Part shown: piece after piece, positions 17,593 through 25,431 of the stretch
How the letters are laid out: every line of letters starts with the position of its first letter
Numbering within the stretch: the first letter of the stretch is position 1
Assembly (NCBI GenBank): GCA_900546665.1
Contig: URDY01000022.1
Coordinates: forward strand, 1 to 49,100
Origin: an uncultured Paraprevotella sp.
GTDB lineage: Bacteria > Bacteroidota > Bacteroidia > Bacteroidales > Bacteroidaceae
Length of the DNA: 49,100 bases
Direction: 5' to 3'
Program-made: the position numbers and the translations under genes
Notes under the pieces: model-generated
Told to the model about the DNA's origin: nothing
The model's input: only the letters and a program-made list of their open reading frames with translations
Databases searched by the model: none

Positions 17593-18462
17593 TTAAATGT
17601 ATTTGAGTTACGTCTTCCTTTGATCATGGCTGATAATCAGATGAGAACGGATAAAGGTATGGTTCAGGAAATTGAAAAACAGACAGATAAAGCGATTGAG
17701 GCTAATGATAAACCTGTAATTCTGATTGTAGATGACCAACTTGAACTTCTGGATTTTATGGCAACTGAATTGTCGGCGGATTATATAGTCAGAACGGCAG
17801 CAAATGGTGAAACGGCTTATTCCATGTTGCTTCAGGAGGAAATGGATTTGGTGGTTTCTGACGTAATGATGCCTGTAATGGATGGTTATGAGTTGTGTCG
17901 AATGATAAAGCAAAATGTACAGACCTGTCATATACCGGTTATACTTCTTACAGCTAAAGTATTGGTACAAAATAAAATAGAAGGCATTGAGAGCGGTGCT
18001 GACGCTTATGTGGACAAACCGTTTTCCATGGATTGTCTGAGAAGTTGGATTAAAGGACTTATAGAAAACCGACGACGCGTAAAGGAGAGAATGCAACACG
18101 AACCATTAGGGGATGTTATTGCTTCAGGAGGCTCGCCCGTTGACCGTCAGTTTATTGAACAAGTTAAAGAATTGGTTCGTTCTGAAATGGATGATGATGA
18201 ATTCAATGTAGACCATCTGGCAGAATCAATGAATATGAGTCGGTCTAGTTTCCATCGTAAAATCAAGGGATTGACCGGGCTTACACCTGGTGAGTTCGTT
18301 TTGTCAGTACGTTTGGATTATGCAGCTTCATTGCTGGCTGATGGACATTGTCGTGTGACTGAAGCTGCTGAAATGGCCGGATTCAAGTCATTGTCACATT
18401 TCTCACGTAGCTTTCTGAAAAAATTTGGTGTGTCTCCCAGTCATTATGTCACGGGGAAGTAA
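17593..18462 (+). pseudogene. Hybrid two-component regulator (HTCS), C-terminal fragment: receiver plus AraC domain
   Basis: The frame is open straight from the insertion-sequence edge. Its first residues, NVFELRLPL, match the last strand of a histidine-kinase ATPase domain. Then come a linker and a receiver domain (PVILIVDDQLELLDF; phosphoacceptor Asp79 in VVSDVMMPVMDG, counted from ATG 17626). A C-terminal AraC-type DNA-binding domain (about residues 170-277) shows LAESMNMSRSSFHRKIKGL and AAEMAGFKSLSHFSRSFLKK. This is the end of a Bacteroidetes hybrid two-component system whose periplasmic propeller sensor, membrane span and kinase are missing. An internal ATG at 17626 (or TTG at 17620) could still give a 279-aa receiver-AraC protein, though with no obvious promoter. 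It may once have controlled the neighbouring secreted-protein or GH31 genes; that is inference. Confidence 0.88.
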
Positions 18463-18591
18463 TACTTTCAGCAGACTGAAATAAACGGTCGTAAACAGGT
18501 TTTCTCGTATTCTGTATAGAAGTCTGTTTCGGTAAATTCTGAAAATATGATTGAGGTATTGCCTTTGTTTACTGTAAATGACGGATAAAAA

Positions 18592-18630
18592 AATCCGCCG
18601 CTCGACTTGTTTGTCGGTTGGCGGCGGATT
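18592..18630 (-). terminator. Terminator of the GH31-peptide operon
   Basis: A 10-bp perfect stem (AATCCGCCGC, 18592-18601 with 18621-18630) is followed on the minus strand by TTTTTTATCC. It lies 19 bases after the stop of the 56-aa peptide gene, which supports that gene being the last of the operon. Confidence 0.82.
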
Positions 18631-18648
18631 AAATCCTGAAAAACTACC

Positions 18649-18819
18649 TTATAAATTCATATCCCATATTGATTTATTGGCATCTGCTGATGTAATGTTA
18701 TGGTCGTCTGCATCGCCTCCGTTTGTAATGCCAATGTTGGAATTGAGCGAACTGGCCAAAACTTTTTCACATTCCGTAGTCATAGTTGTTATGACTGGTG
18801 AAATATATGTTTTTTTCAT
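18649..18819 (-). CDS. 56-aa MKK-type Bacteroidetes peptide
   Basis: This ATG-started ORF begins MKKTYISPVITTMTTECEKV, continues LASSLNSNIGITNGGDADDH and ends KSIWDMNL. I associate the opening (MKKxYxxP, then a hydrophobic stretch and LASS) with a group of short Bacteroidales peptides found singly after exported-protein genes; their function is unknown to me. A GG near residue 34 is reminiscent of leader-type sequences, but no modification or export enzyme lies nearby. The gene starts 21 bases after the stop of the large GH31 gene, on the same strand, and is followed at once by the operon's terminator, which is good evidence that it is expressed. Its lack of a conventional signal peptide leaves its location open. 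Confidence 0.6.
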   Translation of the reverse strand: MKKTYISPVITTMTTECEKVLASSLNSNIGITNGGDADDHNITSADANKSIWDMNL

Positions 18820-18840
18820 CATAGCCTGAATTGTAAACGG

Positions 18841-21800
18841 TTACTTTTTTATTATTTTTTTACCGTTGACAATATAAATGCCTTCGGGTAGTCCATCGAG
18901 TGCATTAGTTAATTTTACTTTACTCTTGAGGGTTATTCCTGACAGATTGCAAACGTTAACTATGGATTGTGCATCTGCGATGGTTTCCACACTTGTAGGA
19001 TTTCCGTCAATACTGATAAGGAGTTTATTGATTTCCTGCGTGTCTTGTCCGTTTAACGTAATGTATGCCCGGTAACCTTTTACGCTGACATCCTGACTGG
19101 CACGATAGAATGCATTATCATTGATGAAAAATTCGTTATTGTTAATGGTAACCGGCGAATAGACACCATGCATATTAACATCATCTACAGTAAGCGGTGA
19201 GGGTTGTGAAGCCTTGATCAGCATATCTCTGAATGTCAATGCCGTGGTAGTTGTGTTGACCTTAACCAAATAAGGTACGCCAGCTTCTATGCCGGAAGCA
19301 TCCGTGAAATTCAGAGTGATGCCTTCTTCTTTTGCTTCCACGTTGTTCAGTTTCTTTACATCAGTAAAACATGCAGCTGCCTGTTCTCCTGTCATGTCAA
19401 ACGGGATACACAAGGTATTCCATTTATCCTCTGCTTTGAAAGAACGAATCAACTCCACATCAGTCAGTAAGTTCGTTTCTACATCGAATGGGTTTTCTTC
19501 ATTCAGAATCTTAACGGGGCGTGTGACACTGTAAAGACGGAAATTATCTATCTTGTACCAAGTCTGATCTTTGGCTCCGTCAGTAGTTACACCGATTTTT
19601 ACTGGGGTATTGTCATTTTCGACATCAAATTCCAGGCGGATGGTCTGCAACGGTTCATTGTCTGTGCTTCCGTATGTCATAACCTGATCTTTGAAAAGAG
19701 CAGTAGCATCATTGGCAAAAAGACGCTGGTTGCCTACGCGCATTTTTTCTCCCTGGTTGGTAGCCTGCATGTCGACTGTCAATTCATAATGACCAGCTGG
19801 CAAAGTAATGGTCTGGCTAATCTCACCGTTTCTGTCATTAGTACCTGACCATACACCAAAAATATACTCACCGTCTGTAGCTGCAGGATCACCTTTTCCA
19901 CCGCCACGATTTACACCCCACCACTCTGTATTACAGTTGGCAGTCCAACCCATTGGAGCTTTGCCTTGCAGTGTTGTGCCATCAGCCTCGAAGCTTGGAT
20001 TCTGGATCAGGTTGGTGAGTTCCTCTCGTGAAATAGTCTCTTCAGTATCTTTCAGACTAACCGTAATTTCTTCACCGGTATATTCAACAGTGGCATGGTA
20101 ACGGGTTTCATGTGCATCTCCTTTACCCATTCGTGTAGAAACTTTGCAGATATTGAATGTGCGTGTTTCAAGCATACCGTCAAAGTTTCCTTTTCGTGCG
20201 CCGATGGTCAGACTTTGTGTAGCTTCATCCCAAGTAAATGGAATTTCAGTGTATTTACCATTTTCGTAGTTGTAATTATCGTTTTCGTCTTCATAAAGGG
20301 TAAAGCTGCCGTTTTCACCGGGATATACGCGAATTTCCAGATTATCCCAGTTCTTTTCAGTAGAATACTGTACGTCCGGTCCCCACGGTAAAATACTACC
20401 AGCTTTGACAAACAAAGGTATTTCGTCGGAATGTCCCTTGTTAACAATGCTTTGTCCGCCCTCTAAGGTCTCGCCGTTCCAGAAGTTGATCCATTTATGT
20501 CCGGCAGGCAAGTAAACAGAGCGCTGGCTGTTACCTTCTGTAACTACAGGAGCTACAAGGAATGATTCACCGAACATGTATTCATCATTTATTTCATAGC
20601 CGTTGGGATCTTCATTGAAGGCAATAGGAAGAGCCTGCATGAAAGTTTTATCATATTGACTTACCTGCCATGCTGTACTATAGAGGTAAGGTAGCATACG
20701 ATAACGTATTTTTACGTATTTCAGGATCTGGTCGAAATCTCCCTTACCATCGTTAGCTGAACCAAACTGATAGATTTCACGTGGTGTTCCGGTTCCGTGG
20801 AAACGCATCATCGGTGTGAATGTACCGAATTGCATCCAACGCAGATAGAGTTGACGCCATGCAGCATCATTGACACCGTTTGGATATTCCCATGTGAAGA
20901 AACCACCTATATCGCTATTCCAGTACGGTATACCGCAGGCTGAAAGATTACAAGCTGCAGGAATCTGTTTGGCCAGATTGCTCCAGTTGGAAACGACATC
21001 GCCACTCCATGTGTTGGCTCCATAGCGCTGCTGTCCGGCAAAGGCAGAACGTGTAAGGATAGCCACTCGTTTGCCGGCAAGATATGGATCATTGGCTTTT
21101 TCTGCGGCGCGATGATGATCGTATACACCTCCTACGTGTGCCAACGGGAATGCATTACGGACGCTTCTCCATGTTTTGCCATCTTCGGTAATATAGTCAA
21201 AGTCATTAGCTGTAGTCTGGTAATAATCCGGTTCGGAAGAATCCATCCAGTAGGCATCAATACCCTTGCTTACCAATCCGTTATAAAGATAACTCCAGTA
21301 AGTGTCGCGGGCTTTTTCACCATAAACGTCATAAGGGTGTACGCCCTTGCCGCTAGGATAGGTTTCTACCGGGATTAATCGTCCTTGTGCTTCCAAGTCT
21401 TTGAATGGTTTGGTTTCAGGTCCGAAGTTAGCCCAAATGGAAATCATTAACTTGGCATTGTTGTCGTGTATGGTTTCAATCATCTTTTCATGGTTGGCAA
21501 ATGTCGGATTGAGGAATTCCAAAGCATTCCAATGGTAGTCGTCTCCCCAGTATTGCCAATCTTGTACAACGCAATCCAAAGGTACACCCAGTCGTCGGTA
21601 TTCTTTGACTACATTAGTTGTTTCTTCTGCACTGGTATAACGTTCCTTACTTTGGTAAAGTCCGAAGTTCCAAAGAGCAGGCATCGGGCTCTTTCCTGTC
21701 AGTTCACGCATTTGTTTAAGGACATCATCACTGTTTTCACCGCAAAGTACGTAATAGTCAACGGCAGTACCTGTTGACTGGAAGCTGGTACCCTCATCGT

Positions 21801-23193
21801 TGTCGGTAAATGTGGTCGGTGAGTAGTTGTCCCAGAACAATGCATAATTCTTGCTGGACTGGAAATAAGGTATGCAGACCTTCATGTTTTCCTGATGCAG
21901 ATAGATATTTTGTCCTCTTTGGTTAAGCAGTCCATTTTGTATCTGTCCAAGTCCGTAGATGGCTTCATCTGTGTCGAGTTGGAAGGTATGCATGATCTGA
22001 TATTTGTCATACGCATTGTCTTTGTAGGGTAAGAAAGTAGTGCTATGTTCCTTTTCCTTGATAAGAGGTGTTGCATCTGCTTTCTGAACTTCTACCTGAC
22101 CAGTCATGAGATGATAAAGTACTTTGACTTTGTCTGTGCTGACAGTGACAATATTACCATCATCTGTTACATCAAATGCAACATTACCTTCTGGTTTTTG
22201 TATGACAGAAAGACTTTCTTTGTTGATTTCTTCCTCATGAGATTTGTATACACGTACTACATCGTTACCGTATAGCATGACATGAATGTGCATGTCATTA
22301 AGAGTGGCATGAATACCATTAGCTGTTTTTTCATAGCCGTAAGCATAAACACTCTGTTTGAAATCCTCGATAGCCTGGTTCAGCTTGTTGAGACTTTCAA
22401 AAACGGTTGCGTAGTCATTTGTTCCGGCTTCTCCCAAGATTGTTTTTGATTGGTTAATGGCATCAGTCAGTTTGGTTTTGCTCTCTGATTCTTGAGCCTT
22501 GTCACACAGCGCTTCTGCATCAGCAATACGGCTTTCCAATTTGTTTTTAATCTCTGTAGTGAGACTTTCTTCCGTATAGTTCAAAGTGCTGATCAATACA
22601 GGATAAGTAGCAGCAGCCTCATAGGGAGCATAGTAGGCTATATTCTTGATCGTAGATTTACCGCTTGATCCGGCAGTCATTCCCATGGCCTGGAAAAATT
22701 CTGCTCCTTTGGCAGTAAGCAGAATGGTGGGACTGGAAAAGTCCATTCCTTTATTCAAGTCACTGTTATTCTTGATATTCCAAAGCAGGATAGTATTGCC
22801 GTCCGTATTGGTGATAGTGTGGTCGGGTTCACTTCCCGGATAACTGTTAATACCATTGAACCACCAGATGTTGCTTTGTGATTTGTCCAGTTTGAGATCG
22901 CTACCTTCTACCAGAAACCATTCTTGTTGGGTGTTGATATAATAGGCACCGTCTTTGCTACTGCTCATCTGGAAAGCAATGTTCATATTGCCAGGAGCAT
23001 TGATGGTGAATGTATTGCCTGTTTCGTCATAACTGAAAACCGATTGAGGCGCACGGTTATCGTCTGTAGACACGTAATCCTGACAATGGAACTTGTACAC
23101 TTCCTGTGCAATCAGCTCATTGGCCGTCAATCCCAGAACACCGAGCGTAAAGCACCGGAACAGGAATCTTTGAGGTAGAATGAAATGTTTCAT
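18841..23193 (-). CDS. Large multimodular GH31 alpha-xylosidase/alpha-glucosidase-like enzyme
   Basis: An exported 1450-aa glycoside hydrolase family 31 enzyme. I start it at ATG 23193 because MKHFILPQRFLFRCFTLGVL begins a signal peptide; the frame is open to 23268 but that part overlaps the upstream gene. Order: an N-terminal beta-rich module (about 35-210), helical FIVAR-like spacer (about 220-285), GH31 N-domain and barrel (about 290-1000), then a carbohydrate-binding-type module opening LIQNPSFEADGTT and closing WYKIDNFRLYSV, and a C-terminal tail GLPEGIYIVNGKKIIKK like Por-secretion tails. The nucleophile is Asp651 in AYWMDSSEPD and the acid/base Asp732 in TWSGDVVSNW. The WMDSSEPD motif is closer to alpha-xylosidases than to maltase-type WxDMNE enzymes. 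It follows the fasciclin gene by 40 bases and precedes the 56-aa peptide gene, in one operon. Substrate is inferred only. Confidence 0.9.
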   Translation of the reverse strand: MKHFILPQRFLFRCFTLGVLGLTANELIAQEVYKFHCQDYVSTDDNRAPQSVFSYDETGNTFTINAPGNMNIAFQMSSSKDGAYYINTQQEWFLVEGSDLKLDKSQSNIWWFNGINSYPGSEPDHTITNTDGNTILLWNIKNNSDLNKGMDFSSPTILLTAKGAEFFQAMGMTAGSSGKSTIKNIAYYAPYEAAATYPVLISTLNYTEESLTTEIKNKLESRIADAEALCDKAQESESKTKLTDAINQSKTILGEAGTNDYATVFESLNKLNQAIEDFKQSVYAYGYEKTANGIHATLNDMHIHVMLYGNDVVRVYKSHEEEINKESLSVIQKPEGNVAFDVTDDGNIVTVSTDKVKVLYHLMTGQVEVQKADATPLIKEKEHSTTFLPYKDNAYDKYQIMHTFQLDTDEAIYGLGQIQNGLLNQRGQNIYLHQENMKVCIPYFQSSKNYALFWDNYSPTTFTDNDEGTSFQSTGTAVDYYVLCGENSDDVLKQMRELTGKSPMPALWNFGLYQSKERYTSAEETTNVVKEYRRLGVPLDCVVQDWQYWGDDYHWNALEFLNPTFANHEKMIETIHDNNAKLMISIWANFGPETKPFKDLEAQGRLIPVETYPSGKGVHPYDVYGEKARDTYWSYLYNGLVSKGIDAYWMDSSEPDYYQTTANDFDYITEDGKTWRSVRNAFPLAHVGGVYDHHRAAEKANDPYLAGKRVAILTRSAFAGQQRYGANTWSGDVVSNWSNLAKQIPAACNLSACGIPYWNSDIGGFFTWEYPNGVNDAAWRQLYLRWMQFGTFTPMMRFHGTGTPREIYQFGSANDGKGDFDQILKYVKIRYRMLPYLYSTAWQVSQYDKTFMQALPIAFNEDPNGYEINDEYMFGESFLVAPVVTEGNSQRSVYLPAGHKWINFWNGETLEGGQSIVNKGHSDEIPLFVKAGSILPWGPDVQYSTEKNWDNLEIRVYPGENGSFTLYEDENDNYNYENGKYTEIPFTWDEATQSLTIGARKGNFDGMLETRTFNICKVSTRMGKGDAHETRYHATVEYTGEEITVSLKDTEETISREELTNLIQNPSFEADGTTLQGKAPMGWTANCNTEWWGVNRGGGKGDPAATDGEYIFGVWSGTNDRNGEISQTITLPAGHYELTVDMQATNQGEKMRVGNQRLFANDATALFKDQVMTYGSTDNEPLQTIRLEFDVENDNTPVKIGVTTDGAKDQTWYKIDNFRLYSVTRPVKILNEENPFDVETNLLTDVELIRSFKAEDKWNTLCIPFDMTGEQAAACFTDVKKLNNVEAKEEGITLNFTDASGIEAGVPYLVKVNTTTTALTFRDMLIKASQPSPLTVDDVNMHGVYSPVTINNNEFFINDNAFYRASQDVSVKGYRAYITLNGQDTQEINKLLISIDGNPTSVETIADAQSIVNVCNLSGITLKSKVKLTNALDGLPEGIYIVNGKKIIKK

Positions 23194-23233
23194 TTTAGTT
23201 AGAATTATAGTTAAAAATAAATAGGTTAATGTG

Positions 23234-25347
23234 TTAGTTGGTATCTTCTCCAAGTCCGCCCACACCACAGATACTGTTCGGAACCAATTCCAAATAGTCC
23301 ATCATAAAGGCACATGAATTACCTGATGTATAGACAGAGCGCACTCTGATAGTGTGGTATTCGTTGCTGGTGATGTTGACTTTGCAAAGTACACGGCGGT
23401 AGATGTCGCCTGCTGCATCGAAGTTGTGGCATTCGCCAGGTACATAAATAGGTGTCTTGTGGCTTTGGCCTCTTCCTCCATAATAGGCATAAAGGCTGGA
23501 TGGGCCACGGTAATATCCGTTACTTTTGAGCATCTGGTTGTTTTCAATCAGTTCTTCTTCTGTCAGATTACCGTATATGGCACCGATTGAAGGATCTGCT
23601 GCACTCAAGCGCATGTCAATGGGAATACCTTGTGGTTGTCCGTCAAAATAGAACTGTGCGATTCCTCTGTTGGGGAAATTACCCGTAAATCCAAGACGTA
23701 CTTCATAAACGCCGGGTGGAACGGACGGGATGCGGAATGTGAAGTCATAAGTAGATCCGAGCAGATTGACCTCGTCACCTCCCATGTTCCAAAACTCATT
23801 ATGCGGACGCATGATAAAGAAAATACCGTTTTCGTTAAGTTGGGCTGTGGAAAGATAACCGCTAGGAATATAGTAATTGGTACCGTAACGATATTCTTTG
23901 TCATTATCCCATGAACCATAATTATACCACGGTTGACCGTTCATACGGATACCGTTGGTTGTCAATTCTGGGAAAAGGGTCATGAAATCTGTTCTGATGC
24001 GGGTATTCATGACTGTATTTTGCATGTCTTCGTCATAAGCGATAATGTCATCAAGATAATAAACAGCACAATTGAGAGACAGATTATTGACAGGGGTACT
24101 GACAAGTGAACCTCTAACACGAGGCAGATATTCAGTCTGGGTAGCATGGTTCAGATAAATATTGCCCGGGCTTTCTACAAAAGGATCTGTACTGGCGTAG
24201 ACTGCTTCTATTTTAAGAGTTGAATATTCCAGCATAGTAGAAATCCATTCAGTAGGATTGGCCTTGGCTGTATTGACACCCCATCTGTTGACAAACTGGC
24301 TCTCACCAGTAAACATGCGATCCAGCATATGGTAGGAGATAAACATGTTGAGTGGATTTTTCCGGCTATGGAATGATTCCGGGTTATTGTTCCAATAAAG
24401 TTGGCGGTCTTCATCAGTAATACCAAGTCTAGAGGCTACCGGATTATAAAGTTCAACAGCTATGTCATATAGTTTGTTGATGCAGGCATCCATGTCTGTT
24501 GGGTCAAATTGGTATTTCTGTTGTAAAATTCTGTCAGGAACAGCAAAAACAGTATATCCTATCAGCCGTCTGTCCGGACGTTTGGCAGTGTAGACATTGC
24601 CGGCACTACCAGAGTCGAGTGTACGGGTTTCCGGAAAATTATTCTTGGTCATTTCATAGTCAGCATCCAGATAATGATAAAGAGAATCCAATAACCCGGT
24701 AGCTTTCATAGCTTCGTAATAAATGGTGATATCTTGATGGTTTTCATCCAAAAGCTGTGAACCTAAGTCGGTATTGGGGACGATAACATGGTCTACCGGA
24801 TGAATGATTCCGTTTTCAACACTGTCATTTTTCAGTGAATTGATGATGGCTGAAGTGGAATTGATAACACTGACACGCAGATTGTTACTGTCCAGTGAAT
24901 CTGATGCAATAATGTTGAGTGGGAACTCAAGCATGTTCAGATAAGTAGTATTATCAGAAAAATCGCTGGTTGTATAAACGAAATGTACTAAATGTGAAAA
25001 CGCCAGAGTGTCGCAGTATTCAACAGGAATATCTTCTACTGTAGCGTAGTGGTTTTCTGCCAGATAAAGCTCAATTGCTTTGTTGGTAGGAGGAAATAGT
25101 GTGTATTCGCCGCGGGCTGAGAGTAAGTCCATAACGCCTGCCCGTTCAACGATACGTGAGAAATGACTGAAATTGGGGTTATTTTTAAGAAAATCGCTCA
25201 TCATTTCTCCTGTAAATGTGTAATAACTTTCAGCAGGCATATCATCATTACAACTGAATGAAGATAAGGCTGCAATAGCAGTAAAAAAAAACCGGCCAAT
25301 AGGTTAAAGGTCAGCTTTTTAATTGTTTTGTGCATGTTTTTTTTCAT
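23234..25347 (-). CDS. Fasciclin-domain lipoprotein, frameshift in the signal peptide
   Basis: The body (ATG 25240 to 23234, 668 aa) has at least one fasciclin (FAS1) domain at the N-terminus (FSRIVERAGVMDLLSARGEYTLFPPTNKA, then HLVHFVYTT, and GIIHPVDHVI), a second fasciclin-like part, and a C-terminal beta-sandwich (VPPGVYEVRLGFTG to MMDYLELVP). FAS1 proteins mediate surface adhesion, and fasciclin lipoproteins often sit in Bacteroidetes glycan loci. Upstream, the same frame reads FFFTAIAALSSFSCNDD, a clear lipobox with Cys. The matching start (MKKNMHKTIKKLTFNLLAG from 25347, or MHKT from 25335) is one frame off across a run of nine A (nine T on the coding strand) at 25283-25291. One more T would restore a normal lipoprotein. 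The alternative is that ATG 25240 is used, giving a cytoplasmic protein, which makes little sense. Sits between two GH31 genes. Confidence 0.75.
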
Positions 25348-25379
25348 AATATCAGCAGTTAGTTATTAGATTCAGGATG

Positions 25380-25423
25380 AAAGGCTGCCGGTTTAGAGGA
25401 GTATCCGTCTGCCAGCAACCTTT
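25380..25423 (-). other. Intercistronic hairpin between GH31 and fasciclin genes
   Basis: A 12-bp stem with two G-U pairs (25380-25391 with 25412-25423) sits in the 84-base gap. On the minus strand no T-run follows, so it could reduce, not end, transcription between the genes. Confidence 0.4.
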
Positions 25424-25431
25424 ATTGTTTT

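Noticed and set aside
16266..17627. Reading the secreted gene through the IS: right-flank ATG 17627 joins in frame to the signal peptide if the IS is removed
   Set aside because: The right-flank bases are antisense to a clear kinase C-terminus (NVFELRLPL), so this start is a coincidence and not the original N-terminus.
18578..18829. 83-codon plus-strand ORF opposite the 56-aa peptide gene
   Set aside because: It runs through the terminator hairpin; the minus-strand frame has the typical MKK start and operon context.
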